A DNA stretch of 64,000 nt from Halococcoides cellulosivorans (GCF_003058365.1 NZ_CP028858.1:2344836-2408835); one strand, 5' to 3'; counted from the stretch's first letter, positions 17,275 to 26,806 are shown. A program made the numbers and translations. The notes: generated by a model from the letters alone, not told the origin.

Positions 17275-20200
17275 TCAGCCGAAGAAGAACCGCCGCATGA
17301 CCGAGACGGCGAGTTCGAGTGAGATGTCGCCGGTGAGGTAGTCGCCCTTTGCTTCCATGACCTCCGAGGGGTCGAGGTCGCCGTCACTCCCGACGTAGTC
17401 CTCGACGGTCGGAGGGTCGGTCGTGTACTGCATCGCCCCGATCGTCGGCAAATACGTCGCCGGCCACTTGACCTGGGCCTCCTCGGCGTCTTCGGGCGGT
17501 GCGGTCAGGTTCTGGGTGTTGATAAACGACTGCTCCTGTTTGGTCACGATCGGCAACATCGGCAGGTCCTGGTGAGTGACCCACGCCAACTCCTCGATCA
17601 GCGCGGCCTCTTCGTCCGCGTCGGTCGTCGTCGCGAGGCGGTCGAGCGCCTCGGGCACGTTGACTTCCATCGTGCCCGATCCGTCCATCGCGGGCACCTC
17701 GATCGGCTGTGCGTCGGCCATCCAGCCGGGGTATTTCTGCTGGTTGCCGAACGAACCGCCCAGGACGTGTCGCAGCGGGAAGTAGGGGAACGACGAGCGG
17801 GCGTTGCCGGGCAGCCACGCCCGACACGCGATCTGGAAGTTCCCGTTCGGGATCCGCTCGCCCACGATGGTGCCGTTGCCGATGAGGTTCACCTCCGCGT
17901 CGAAGCCAGCCTCGCGGAGTTCGTGACCGACGGTGTTGGCCATGACCTCCCAGTCGCTCCAGCCGTGCGGCGAGACGACTTCGATGGTCGCGACGCCGCG
18001 GTCGGGATGCTCCCAGTGGCCCTCGCTATTTTTCGAATAGCCGGCCTCGGCCATCAGGACCGCGACCTGCTCGTCGTCCTGCATCTCGGAGAACGTCCCA
18101 CCGACGTCGATCCACTGGCGTTGCACCGGGGGAGCGATCGCGGCGGGCGTCGGAGCCGGGGTCTTCACGCGCGGGCCGGCGTTGTCGGCACACTGCTGTC
18201 GGTCGACGGCGTTCGCGATGGCCTGTCGGACCGTGCGATCGCTGACGTGCGGTGCGTTCTCGGCGTCGTGGTTGAACAACAGTCCCATCCCCCAGTAGCC
18301 GGGGAACTTGTACTCGTTCCAGACGTCGTCGAGGTCGGCCACGATGCGGGACGGCGTGAACACGCTCATCACGGTGTCGAACTCGTTGTTCTCCATCGCC
18401 CGCCACTTCGAGATATTTCCCGGCGACGCGGTGAACTGATACCGCTCGAAGTTGATGTTGTCGGCGCCGTAGTACTCGGGGTTGCGCTCCAGCAGATAGT
18501 GCTCGTCGGTCATCTCGACGAACTCCATCGCGCCCGAGATGTGGTCCGGTTCGGAGGGCTTGTAGGAGGTGATCTCGGTGCCGACATCCGTCTCGTCGTT
18601 GGTCCAGTACCGATCGGCCCAGTCGGCGTAGTGGCCCTCGTCTTTGGCCTGGAGCAGATGCGAGAGGACGTTGAACTCCAGGATCGTCGGATTGAACGTC
18701 TCGGTCGCGGTGATTGCCAGCGTTTTCTCGTCGACAACGTCGAACGACTCGACCAGGTCGTCGAGGGGCCCACCCGCGGCCATCGAGCAGATCAGGTGGG
18801 TCTTGACGTCCGCGGCGGTGATCGGGTCACCGGTCGCCCACGTGGCGTCCTCGCGAACGAAGAGCGTGACCCGATCGTCGTCGATCGTCCAGTCCGTGAC
18901 CAGGCGGGGGATCCACTCCATGGTCTCCAGGTTGAACTGTGCGAGACGGTCGTTGACCAGCCAGCGACCCCAGATGTTCGGCCACGCGATGAACGCGGGA
19001 TTCCAGTGGAGGGTGTCCATCCCGAGCGCGGCGGCCCCGTCGACGGTGACGTCCTGGACGTCCGAGGGCACGATCGTCGAAGAGTCGTCCTCACCCGGAT
19101 CCCACTCCATCGCACCGGTCTTGGCGAGGTGGGCCGTCGGCCACTTGACGCTCGCCGCCTCGGTGTCCTCGGCGGGCGCGGAGAGGTTCTGGGTGTTGAT
19201 AAACGACTGCTCGCGTTTGGTGACGATCGGGAGCCACGGGAGGTCCTGGTGGGTCACCCACGCGAGTTTCTCGATCAGGGCGGCCGCTTCGGCATCGTCA
19301 GACGTCGTCGCCAGTTCGTCGAGCGTGGCGGGCACGTCGACGGTCATCGTCCCCGACCCGTCCATCGCCGGCACCTCGATCGGCTGTTCCTCGTCTTTCC
19401 AGCCAGGGTACTCGAACGTGTTGCCGAGCGCCCCACCGAGGACGTGTCGCAGCGAGAAGTAGGGGTGAGAGCCACGTTCGTTGCCCGGAAGCCACGCCCG
19501 ACAGGCGATCTGGAAATTGCCCTCCGGCATACGCTCGCCCACGATAATGCCGTTTTGGAGGCGATTTACCTCCGCGTCGAACCCGGCCCCGCGGAGTTCA
19601 CTCCCGACGGATTCGGCCATGACTTCCCAGTCACTCCAGCCCTGCGGGGCGAGAATCTCGATGGTCGCGACCCCGCGGTCCGGGTGCTCCCAGAGGTCGT
19701 CGCTATTCATCGTGTACCCGGCTTCTTCCATCAGCGACGCGACCTCGCTCGAACTCTGCATCCGCCCGAACGGATTGCCGACGTCGATCCAGTCGTCCTG
19801 GATCGTCGAGGCGATGGCGGCGGGCGTCGGAGCGGGGTCCTTGATGCGCGGCCCGGCGTTGTTCGCGACCGTCTCCCGATCGACGGCGTGTGCGATGGCC
19901 TGCCGAACCCGTCGGTCGCTCGTGTGGGGTGCCAGTTCGGCGTCGTGATTGAAGACGAGCCCCATCCCCCAGTAGCCCGGGAACTGGTACTCGGTCCATG
20001 CGTCGTCGAGGTCCGCGACGACATCTGACGGCGTGAAGACGCTCGTGACGGTGTCGAACTCGTTGTTCTTCATCGCCCGCCACTTCGTCGGGTTGCCCGG
20101 CGACGCCGTGAACTGGTACTGCTGGAAGTTGATGTTCGCGGCGTCGGGGTGGTCCGCCCGGCGTTCGAGCAGATAGTACTCGTCGGTCATCTCGACGAAC

Positions 20201-20868
20201 TCCATCGGCCCCGAGACGTGGTCCGGTGCGTCGGGCTTGTGACTCGAAATCTCAGATTCGACGTCCTCGCCGTCGTCCCAGTACCGATCGGCCCAGTCGG
20301 CGTACTGGCCCTCGTCTTTGGTCTGGAGCATCTCGGTGAGCACGAGGTGTTCGAGCAGATCGGGGTTGAGTGCGCGGTCGGTCGTGATCCGCAGCGTCGA
20401 GTCGTCGACGATGTCGAACGATTCGACGTGGTCCGCGAGGTCGCCGCCTGCAGCCATCCGACAGACGAGTTGGGTCCGCAGGTCGCTCGCGGTGACGGCG
20501 TCACCGTCGGCGTACGTCGAGTCCCGTAGCGAGAGTGTCATCGCGCGCCCGTCGACCGTCCAGTCCTCGACGATGCGAGGGATCCACTCGCGAGTCTCGT
20601 AGTTGAACTGCGCGAACCGATCGAAGGTCAGCCACCGACCCCAGATCTGCGGCCAGGTTTCAAAGCTGGGGTTCCAGTGGAGGATGTCCATCCCGAGGGC
20701 TGCCGCGCCGTCGACGGTTACCTCGTTGACCGTCGTCGCGTCGGCCGACGCGCCAGCGGCCGATCCAGCGCCGCCGAGCAGCGCCGCTCCGGACGCGCCT
20801 GCGAGTTTCGAGAACGACCGCCGGTCGAGGACGCCCCCGTACGAATCGGGAGTCTGATCTGACGACAT
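17275..20868 (-). CDS. Tat-exported double solute-binding protein (two fused SBP_bac_5-type domains)
   Basis: The 1197-residue protein begins at the ATG at 20868 and has a Tat signal (DRRSFSKLAGASGAALLGG). Two complete peptide/oligosaccharide ABC solute-binding domains of about 560 residues follow. Each starts VTVDGAAALGMDxLHWNPxF, and they align along their whole length. The second begins near residue 607. The joint (GEDDSSTIVPSDVQDVTVDG) has no second signal peptide, and only the second half carries the C-terminal tail (SDGDLDPSEVMEAKGDYL, then LELAVSVMRRFFFG). An in-frame internal duplication or fusion of tandem paralogues explains this. No permease or ATPase gene is nearby, so the partner transporter is elsewhere. 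mutL lies 104 bp upstream on the same strand. Confidence 0.9.
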   Translation of the reverse strand: MSSDQTPDSYGGVLDRRSFSKLAGASGAALLGGAGSAAGASADATTVNEVTVDGAAALGMDILHWNPSFETWPQIWGRWLTFDRFAQFNYETREWIPRIVEDWTVDGRAMTLSLRDSTYADGDAVTASDLRTQLVCRMAAGGDLADHVESFDIVDDSTLRITTDRALNPDLLEHLVLTEMLQTKDEGQYADWADRYWDDGEDVESEISSHKPDAPDHVSGPMEFVEMTDEYYLLERRADHPDAANINFQQYQFTASPGNPTKWRAMKNNEFDTVTSVFTPSDVVADLDDAWTEYQFPGYWGMGLVFNHDAELAPHTSDRRVRQAIAHAVDRETVANNAGPRIKDPAPTPAAIASTIQDDWIDVGNPFGRMQSSSEVASLMEEAGYTMNSDDLWEHPDRGVATIEILAPQGWSDWEVMAESVGSELRGAGFDAEVNRLQNGIIVGERMPEGNFQIACRAWLPGNERGSHPYFSLRHVLGGALGNTFEYPGWKDEEQPIEVPAMDGSGTMTVDVPATLDELATTSDDAEAAALIEKLAWVTHQDLPWLPIVTKREQSFINTQNLSAPAEDTEAASVKWPTAHLAKTGAMEWDPGEDDSSTIVPSDVQDVTVDGAAALGMDTLHWNPAFIAWPNIWGRWLVNDRLAQFNLETMEWIPRLVTDWTIDDDRVTLFVREDATWATGDPITAADVKTHLICSMAAGGPLDDLVESFDVVDEKTLAITATETFNPTILEFNVLSHLLQAKDEGHYADWADRYWTNDETDVGTEITSYKPSEPDHISGAMEFVEMTDEHYLLERNPEYYGADNINFERYQFTASPGNISKWRAMENNEFDTVMSVFTPSRIVADLDDVWNEYKFPGYWGMGLLFNHDAENAPHVSDRTVRQAIANAVDRQQCADNAGPRVKTPAPTPAAIAPPVQRQWIDVGGTFSEMQDDEQVAVLMAEAGYSKNSEGHWEHPDRGVATIEVVSPHGWSDWEVMANTVGHELREAGFDAEVNLIGNGTIVGERIPNGNFQIACRAWLPGNARSSFPYFPLRHVLGGSFGNQQKYPGWMADAQPIEVPAMDGSGTMEVNVPEALDRLATTTDADEEAALIEELAWVTHQDLPMLPIVTKQEQSFINTQNLTAPPEDAEEAQVKWPATYLPTIGAMQYTTDPPTVEDYVGSDGDLDPSEVMEAKGDYLTGDISLELAVSVMRRFFFG

Positions 20869-20972
20869 ACATTTACACTGCTCGCGGAGCCCTTTAAATT
20901 TTGAGATGTTGGGGGCACAACGGATAGCCGGCGATGGCGGGCCCGACACGCCGACGACGCTACGATCGGTCG

Positions 20973-23102
20973 TCAGTCGTGGCCCGGGTAGTCGCGCTCG
21001 AACCGGGTGGCGATCTCGCTTTGGTCGACGGTGACGATCGTCGGGCGGCCGTGCGGACACGAATAGGGGTGCTCGCAGTCGTCGAGTGCCGCCAACAGCG
21101 CCCGGATCGACCCCGTCGACAGCGACGTGTGAGCGGTCACCGCGGGCGCACACGCCAGGTCGGCCAGCAGGTCGTCGACCGCCGCTTCGACGGTGCTCGC
21201 GGGGTCCGCTCCGGCGAGTGCCTCGGAGAGTGCGTCGACGAGCCGATCGGGGTCGATCCCCTCCGCGAACACGGTCGGGACGGTCCGGAGTTCGAGCGTG
21301 CGGTCGTCGATCAACTCTGCGGTGAAGCCCAGTCGGGCGAGCGCGTCGACGAGCGTCTCGAAAACCGCCGCCTCGCCCGTGGTGACGGTCACGTCGACCG
21401 GGTCGGCCAGCGCCTGGGTCGCGACCTCGCCGTCGAGGCGGTCGCGCAGGCGCTCGTAGGCGATGCGCTCGTCGGCGGCGTGCTGATCGATCAAGAGGAG
21501 ATCCGCGCCCGCCGTGGCGACGAGATAGGTCTCGTCGAGTTGCCCGAGGAGGTTCATCGCGGGCAGCGCGTCGAACGCGAGGCTCGTGGCGTCGCTCCCC
21601 CCGAGATCGAGTTGGGTCGTCGGCAGGTGCGCCCGGCCGCCGGTCGACTGGCCAGAGTCTGTCTGTTCGGAGGTGCGCTCGGCGGTCGGCACCTCCGTCT
21701 GCGCGGACGTGGCTTGGCGCTCGGCCGGCGTGTCGGTCGTCTCGTGCGTCGGGGCCCCGAAGGACTCGGTGGACGTGTCCGCCGCGGTGGCCGCCGATCC
21801 CGCGTTCGCGTCCGGCGAGCCATCGCCGCTGTCGGCCCCGTCGCGCCGCGCGTGTTCCACGCCGCTGTCGCGGCGCTCTGATTCCGCGGCCCTGTCGCGC
21901 CGCGCGTGTTCCACGCCGCTGTCGCGGCGCGCTGGCGTCTCCGCGGTGTCCCGGAACGCCGCCCGGCGCTCGGTGGGTGCGTCGCTCGCGCCGTCGTCGC
22001 TCGCACTGGATCCATCGGCGCCGTCACCGGGCTCGATCGCCACGTCGGTCGGTGCGGATCCACCCCGAGGCGCGCCAGTCCGGATCACGCCCGCCTCCGA
22101 CAGCGCCGCGCGAACGGCCGTCCGGAGTTGCTCGCCAGCGGCCGTCTCGTCCGGAAAGCGCACTTCGAGTTTCCGGGGGTGAACGTTCACGTCGACGGCG
22201 CCGAGCGGCACCGACACGTCGATCACCGCGAACGGATAGCGATCGCCCCCGAGGTGGCCGCCGTAGGCGTCGATCACCGCGTCGCGGACCGTGCTCGCCC
22301 GGACGTAGCGCCCGTCGACGGCGGTCGTGGTGTACTCTCGACTCGATCGGGTCGTCTCGGGATGGCTGATCACGCCGTCGACCGCCTCCAGGGGCCCGTC
22401 GGGCAGGTCGGTCGCCTCGACGGTGATCATCGATTCAGCGACCTCACGGCCGTAGACCGCCATCACTGCCGACCGTCGGTCGCCGTCGCCCGCCGTCGCG
22501 AACACCTCGCGGTCGTCGTGGGTCAGACTGATCGCGACGTCGGGGTCGGTCAGCGCGTACCCCCGGACGATGCGGGTGACGTGGGCGAGTTCGGTCGACT
22601 CGGTCGCGAGGTACTTTCGGCGCGCGGGAACGTTATAAAAGAGGTCCTCGACGGTGACGGTCGTCCCCGTCCGCCGTCCGGCGGGGTCGACCCGTTCGAT
22701 TTCGCCACCCGCGACTTCGAGTTCCGTCCCGCGGTCGGCGCCGGCCGCCCGCGAGCAGATCGTCAGGCGGGTGACCGCGCCGATGGCGTGCAGCGCCTCG
22801 CCGCGAAAGCCGAGCGTCGAGACGCCCGCTTCGAGGTCGTCGATCGAGGTGATCTTGCTCGTGGTGTGTTCACGCACGGCGCGACGAAGTGCGCGCTCGC
22901 TCATCCCGTGGCCGTCGTCGCTGACGACGATCCGCTCGGTGCCGCCCGCCTCGGCGGTGACATCGATCCGGTCGGCCCCCGCGTCGAGCGCGTTCTCGAC
23001 GAGTTCTTTCACGACGGAGGCGGGCCGTTCGACGACCTCGCCCGCCGCGATACGCTCGACGGTCGTCGGATCGAGTTCGTGAATCTGACCCCCCTCGGAC
23101 AT
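20973..23102 (-). CDS. mutL: DNA mismatch repair endonuclease MutL
   Basis: The 709-residue protein has an N-terminal GHKL ATPase (ERIAAGEVVERPASVVKELV, then ENALDAGAD, and TLGFRGEAL), a transducer domain (FYNVPARRKYL, NVHPRKLEVRF), a long acidic low-complexity linker and a C-terminal dimerisation domain. That domain carries the endonuclease motif DQHAADERIAYE near residue 540 and the metal-site motif CPHGRP near the end, so nicking activity is expected. No mutS lies next to it in this window. The linker contains a duplicated 18-residue unit (described separately). Confidence 0.96.
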   Translation of the reverse strand: MSEGGQIHELDPTTVERIAAGEVVERPASVVKELVENALDAGADRIDVTAEAGGTERIVVSDDGHGMSERALRRAVREHTTSKITSIDDLEAGVSTLGFRGEALHAIGAVTRLTICSRAAGADRGTELEVAGGEIERVDPAGRRTGTTVTVEDLFYNVPARRKYLATESTELAHVTRIVRGYALTDPDVAISLTHDDREVFATAGDGDRRSAVMAVYGREVAESMITVEATDLPDGPLEAVDGVISHPETTRSSREYTTTAVDGRYVRASTVRDAVIDAYGGHLGGDRYPFAVIDVSVPLGAVDVNVHPRKLEVRFPDETAAGEQLRTAVRAALSEAGVIRTGAPRGGSAPTDVAIEPGDGADGSSASDDGASDAPTERRAAFRDTAETPARRDSGVEHARRDRAAESERRDSGVEHARRDGADSGDGSPDANAGSAATAADTSTESFGAPTHETTDTPAERQATSAQTEVPTAERTSEQTDSGQSTGGRAHLPTTQLDLGGSDATSLAFDALPAMNLLGQLDETYLVATAGADLLLIDQHAADERIAYERLRDRLDGEVATQALADPVDVTVTTGEAAVFETLVDALARLGFTAELIDDRTLELRTVPTVFAEGIDPDRLVDALSEALAGADPASTVEAAVDDLLADLACAPAVTAHTSLSTGSIRALLAALDDCEHPYSCPHGRPTIVTVDQSEIATRFERDYPGHD
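21841..21930 (-). repeat. Duplicated segment in the MutL linker
   Basis: The 36-bp sequences at 21841-21876 and 21895-21930 are identical and 54 bp apart. They add an 18-residue unit (core RRDSGVEHARRD) to the disordered linker of MutL. Confidence 0.9.
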
Positions 23103-23188
23103 ACCGGCGTTTCGGGGGCCCGATTGAAACCCTGTGCGGTCGCCGCGAGGCCGACCGATTGATGGGGGCTGCGATCCGAGAGGCAGGC

Positions 23189-23818
23189 ATGAGCCTCGAA
23201 GCGTTCCCCGACACGGTCGATATCGTCGACTCGAACTTCAAGACCAGTCAGCAACAGGAGGCCGCCGAGACGATCGCGGACAACTGGCCGGTCGACCTCG
23301 ACCGACTGGTCGAGGAGGGCGATCACGTCCGGGTGTTCTACCGACGCGTCATCGAGCAGTTCCTCGGCCCCGCGGGCGCGGACATGACGTTCGCGGAGAT
23401 CGAAACCGAGTACGGCGACGTCGCAGACTGGCCCGGCCCCGACGGGGACGGCGAGGAGCCAGCGGACGAGAGTAGCGGCGTGAGCGACGCCGAAGCGGCG
23501 GCCGCGGCCGTGGCGGCGTCGGCAGACGCAGGCGAGCAGGCGCAGACGGAGGCAGAGACGCCCACGGCGGAGGCAGAGACGCCTACGGCGGAGGCAGAGA
23601 CGCCTACGGCGGAGGCAGAGACCGACGGTATCGCGGCGGCCGACCAGGTCGAGTCCCCGTCCAGCGAGAGGTCGTCGATCGGTGACGCCGGGATCGAGGC
23701 CGCGCTGGGCGAGCGCAGCGACGACGTCGACGATCAGCGGCGGGCCTGGTTCGCGTCGGGCTTTCGCGAAGGGATCCTGTTCGCCCTGGAGAACCCCCAC
23801 CTCGTCCGCGATCGGTGA
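23189..23818 (+). CDS. Haloarchaeal protein of unknown function with ETPTAEA repeats
   Basis: The 209-residue protein runs from the ATG at 23189 (SLEAFPDTVDIVDSNFKT). The first 90 residues look like a small folded domain (VDLDRLVEEGDHVRVFYRR, then FAEIETEYGDVADW). An Ala/Glu-rich linker with three copies of the heptapeptide AETPTAE follows, then a short C-terminal segment (RRAWFASGFREGILFALENP) that looks conserved. An ATG at 23162 is also in frame but less likely. I recognise no domain. It is divergent from mutL, with about 86 bp between the starts. Function unknown. Confidence 0.72.
   Translation: MSLEAFPDTVDIVDSNFKTSQQQEAAETIADNWPVDLDRLVEEGDHVRVFYRRVIEQFLGPAGADMTFAEIETEYGDVADWPGPDGDGEEPADESSGVSDAEAAAAAVAASADAGEQAQTEAETPTAEAETPTAEAETPTAEAETDGIAAADQVESPSSERSSIGDAGIEAALGERSDDVDDQRRAWFASGFREGILFALENPHLVRDR
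23552..23614 (+). repeat. Three 21-bp tandem repeats in coding sequence
   Basis: The unit gcagagacgcctacggcgga, plus a closing g, repeats at 23552, 23573 and 23594. It encodes AETPTAE. The first copy has one C/T difference. Such in-frame repeats are prone to copy-number change. Confidence 0.9.
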
Positions 23819-23882
23819 GCGATCGATCGAACCGCCCGCCGTCGATCGTCGGGCTTTTCGCCGCGCGACAGGATCGATCGGC

Positions 23883-24425
23883 GTGGCCGACGCCCCCGAC
23901 TCGCCGGCGGAGCTTCGCCAGCGAGCGGCGGCCTACGCCGCGACCGTCGACATTCCGATCGACGTCGCGACGATCGAGTGGCAGGTCACCGAGCGCGCCC
24001 ACCGCCGCGCGGGCGTCTGTCGGTACGACCCCGCGAGTCGCGACCTGACGATCGAGCTCTCCTGGCCGGCCTGTCGCGACGGTGGGTGGGAACGCACGCG
24101 GGGGACGATCCGCCACGAACTCGTCCACGCCTGGGAGTTCCGCCGCTACGGGCGATCGGATCACGGCGATCGGTTCGCGCTGATGGCCCGATCGATCGAC
24201 GCGCCGCTCGACCGGGACTGTGCGATCGGGCGGGTCGAGTTGGCCTGTCGCGAGTGCTCGTGGTCGGATCCCCGATTTCGGGCCTCTCGGCCCGTTCGCC
24301 AGCCCGCGACCTACGCCTGTCCCGACTGTGCGGGCCCGCTCAGGGTCGCCCACCGCTGTGGCCCGACCTGGCGGACCGCCGTCGGCTATCGACTCGCGCG
24401 CCAGCAGTTGGGCGATCGGTGGTGA
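23883..24425 (+). CDS. SprT-like zinc metallopeptidase-fold protein with zinc ribbon
   Basis: The protein is about 180 residues from the GTG at 23883. It has the zincin motif IRHELVHAWEF with HExxH (HELVH), a later DHGDRFALMARSI that supplies the third ligand region, and a C-terminal zinc ribbon (ACRECSW paired with YACPDCAG). This order matches the SprT/SPRTN-like family; SPRTN relatives degrade DNA-protein crosslinks, while SprT bacterial functions are less clear. The GTG is preferred because sequence upstream of it belongs to the preceding gene in another frame. The stop is followed 3 bp later by a perfect palindrome. Confidence 0.85.
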   Translation: MADAPDSPAELRQRAAAYAATVDIPIDVATIEWQVTERAHRRAGVCRYDPASRDLTIELSWPACRDGGWERTRGTIRHELVHAWEFRRYGRSDHGDRFALMARSIDAPLDRDCAIGRVELACRECSWSDPRFRASRPVRQPATYACPDCAGPLRVAHRCGPTWRTAVGYRLARQQLGDRW

Positions 24426-24428
24426 GAG

Positions 24429-24483
24429 AAAATTGGGTATGCATACCCAATTTTTGATCCAGATTTTGGGAACGCATACCCAA
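24429..24483. promoter_or_regulatory. Perfect 26-bp palindrome plus a second related site, 33 bp centre to centre
   Basis: Bases 24429-24454 are a perfect palindrome with arms AAAATTGGGTATG and CATACCCAATTTT. A second site at 24466-24483 (TTGGGAACGCATACCCAA) differs from the central 18-mer (TTGGGTATGCATACCCAA, 24433-24450) at only two bases. The centres are 33 bp apart, about three helical turns. This looks like an operator pair for a dimeric regulator. It lies between the sprT-like stop and the aldo/keto reductase start (24597). Hairpin termination of the upstream gene is an alternative reading. Confidence 0.75.
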
Positions 24484-24596
24484 CTCCGTCGCGAGACAAG
24501 AGGACCTGCGAGAACGATCGACGATCGAGCGGGGAGAGTTCACGCCCCCCGATACGTGACGGTACCATTTTCAGGTCGCCGCCCGACTGGCGAGCC

Positions 24597-25574
24597 ATGG
24601 AGTACGTCACCCTCGGGACGACCGGCCTACAGGTCTCGGAACTGTGTCTTGGCACCTGGCGATTCGGGATGGCCCACGACGGCGTCGTCGAGACCGGGCG
24701 CGAGGAGGCCCACGACCTCCTCGACGCGTTCGTGGACCGTGGCGGGAACTTCATCGACACCGCGAACGGCTACGGCCAGGGCGACAGCGAGCGCTGGATC
24801 GGTGAGTGGCTCGCTGACCAGGACCGCGAGGACTACGTGATCGCCTCGAAGTGCTACTGGTCCGAAGAGTCGCGCTTCCAGGAGAACCTCTCCCGGAAGA
24901 ACGTCCGGGCCGAGGTGGAGGGGTCGCTCGACCGACTCGACACCGACTACCTCGACATCCTCTATCTCCATCGGTTCGACGACGACACGCCCATCGAGGT
25001 GACACTGCGCGCGCTCGACGACCTCGTGAGCGCGGGCAAAGTCCACTACATCGGCGCGTCGACGATGGCCGCCTGGAAACTGACGAAAGCGCTGTACACC
25101 GCCGACATCGCGAATCGCGAGCGGTTCCGCGTGACCCAGCCACTGTTTCACGCCGCCTACGACGAACCCGAGGTCAACGCGTATCTCGACGTCTGTGCCG
25201 ACCAGGATCTGGCGGTCTGTCCCTACTCCCCGCTCGCGGGCGGGTTTCTCACCGGGAAGTACGAACGCACCGCCGACGGCGGCGTCGAGGCCCCCGACGG
25301 ATCGCGGGGCGCGATCGACGAAATGTTCGACGACTGGTACGTCTCCGATCACGGCTGGGACGTCGTGGAGGTGCTGCGCGACGTCGCGGCGGACCTCGAC
25401 GCGACGCCCGCCCAGGTCACGCTCCGCTGGTTGATGGACCAGCGGGACGTGACCTGTGTCCCGATCGTCGGTGCGCGCACGGTCGACCAGATCGACGAGA
25501 ACGTCGGCGCCGCCGAGGTGACACTCACCGACGATCAGTACGATCGGATCGCGGCCGCCCGCCTCGGTGAGTAG
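24597..25574 (+). CDS. Aldo/keto reductase
   Basis: The 325-residue NAD(P)H-dependent oxidoreductase has the TIM-barrel AKR signature. Catalytic tetrad residues are Asp and Tyr of FIDTANGYGQGDSERWIG, Lys of VIASKCYW and His of ILYLHRFDDDTP. Further family sequence is GASTMAAWKL, YSPLAGGFLTGKY and the cofactor-phosphate region PIVGARTVDQIDENVGA. The ATG at 24597 lies 32 nt after the box ggtaccatttt. The substrate cannot be predicted. The palindromic site pair upstream suggests ligand-responsive control. It converges with the transducer gene, 2 bp apart. Confidence 0.92.
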   Translation: MEYVTLGTTGLQVSELCLGTWRFGMAHDGVVETGREEAHDLLDAFVDRGGNFIDTANGYGQGDSERWIGEWLADQDREDYVIASKCYWSEESRFQENLSRKNVRAEVEGSLDRLDTDYLDILYLHRFDDDTPIEVTLRALDDLVSAGKVHYIGASTMAAWKLTKALYTADIANRERFRVTQPLFHAAYDEPEVNAYLDVCADQDLAVCPYSPLAGGFLTGKYERTADGGVEAPDGSRGAIDEMFDDWYVSDHGWDVVEVLRDVAADLDATPAQVTLRWLMDQRDVTCVPIVGARTVDQIDENVGAAEVTLTDDQYDRIAAARLGE

Positions 25575-25576
25575 AG

Positions 25577-26566
25577 TCAGTCGTCCGCGACGGCCGAGCG
25601 CTCCAGATCGGCCACGAGGTCGTCGATCGCGCGGTCGATATCCGCGATCTGGTCGGTCTGTCCGGCCGCCCGGTCAGCGACGGCACTGGTCTGGTCAGCG
25701 ATCGACTCGGCGCTCGTGACGGTCTGGTCGACCATCGACGCGATCTCCTCGGTCGAGGCGGCCTGTTCGTCGGTCGCGTCGGCCACCTCTTCGATCCCGT
25801 CGGAGACCTCCTGGACGGCCCCGTGGATGTCGTCGAGGATGTCGACCGAGCGCTCGACCGAGTCGATGCCCGCGGAGATGCGATCGTTGTTCTCGTCGAG
25901 GCTCTCGACGGCGGTGTCGGTGTTGTCCTGGATCCGATCGACCATCGCTTCGATCTCGCTGGCGTGGTCCTGAGACTCCTCGGCCAGCGATTTGACCTCG
26001 CTGGCGACGACCGCAAAGCCACCGCCGGCCTCGCCCGCCCGCGCGGCCTCGATCGAGGCGTTCAACGCGAGCATGTTGGTCTGGTCTGCGATGTCGTTGA
26101 TCACCTCGACGATTTCGTCGATCTGTTCGACGCTCTCCTGGATCGTCCGGACGTCCGAAGCGACGTCGTCGGCGGCGGCCTGCAGTTCCTCCATCGAGCC
26201 CATCACATCGCTGGCGGCGTCCTGGCCCTCGTCTGCGAGGTCACGAGCCTCAGACCCGGCCGCCGAGACCTCCTCCGAGGAGGAGGCGATCTCCTCGACC
26301 GCCGCCGAGAGGTTCGAAATCTCGGTGGAGATCTGCGAGACAGCGTCGTGTTGCTCGGCGGCCTCGCCGCGCACGCTATCGGCCAGTTCGGCAATATCGA
26401 CGGCACCGTCTTGGAGTGCGGCCAGCGAGGACTGCACGTCGCTCGCCGCGGCGTGGTCGTAGCCCGCGTTCGCATCGAGGTCCGTGTCGACCGATTCGTC
26501 GATGTCTACGTCGAGATCGTCGTCAATGTCGCCAGCAGCGCCAGTTTCGGGTGGTGATTCACTCAT
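25577..26566 (-). CDS. Soluble methyl-accepting chemotaxis-type transducer without a sensor domain
   Basis: The 329-residue protein has an acidic N-terminus of about 45 residues and then only the coiled-coil signalling region of MCPs. The CheA/CheW-contacting hairpin tip is intact ([20 protein letters not shown], followed by [14 protein letters not shown]), flanked by heptad-rich methylation helices. No transmembrane helix, HAMP, PAS or GAF domain is visible, so it must receive its signal through another protein or bind a ligand in the coiled coil. Haloarchaea have several cytoplasmic Htr proteins. No che genes are in the window. Confidence 0.88.
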   Translation of the reverse strand: MSESPPETGAAGDIDDDLDVDIDESVDTDLDANAGYDHAAASDVQSSLAALQDGAVDIAELADSVRGEAAEQHDAVSQISTEISNLSAAVEEIASSSEEVSAAGSEARDLADEGQDAASDVMGSMEELQAAADDVASDVRTIQESVEQIDEIVEVINDIADQTNMLALNASIEAARAGEAGGGFAVVASEVKSLAEESQDHASEIEAMVDRIQDNTDTAVESLDENNDRISAGIDSVERSVDILDDIHGAVQEVSDGIEEVADATDEQAASTEEIASMVDQTVTSAESIADQTSAVADRAAGQTDQIADIDRAIDDLVADLERSAVADD

Positions 26567-26732
26567 GGTGCGGTATGGAGATCACCGTATACGGTACAGA
26601 TACTTATCACTGCCACAATACTTCAGGCCCCCAGCAGTTGGGACAACTGTCGGTGTCGAAAATTCAACTGCGGAAACGAGATCGGGCCGGGAACGTAACG
26701 TATATCCTCGAACGGCGAAAATCGCCATGTGA

Positions 26733-26806
26733 GGGCCGGTAGCTCAGTCTGGCAGAGCGTCTGACTCTTAATCAGACGGTCGAGGGTTCAAATCCCTTCC
26801 GGCCCG
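26733..26806 (+). tRNA. tRNA-Lys (anticodon CTT)
   Basis: The 74-nt cloverleaf has acceptor arms GGGCCGG and CCGGCCC with discriminator G, a D-arm GCTCAGTCTGGCAGAGC, an anticodon stem TCTGA/TCAGA with loop CTCTTAA (anticodon CTT), and a T-arm with GGTTCAAATCC. No intron is seen and CCA is not encoded. Copies of its 3' part occur downstream. Confidence 0.97.

Noticed and set aside
17572-20028. 818-codon open frame opposite the double solute-binding protein
   Set aside because: Internal repetition simply mirrors the duplicated gene; no independent domain.
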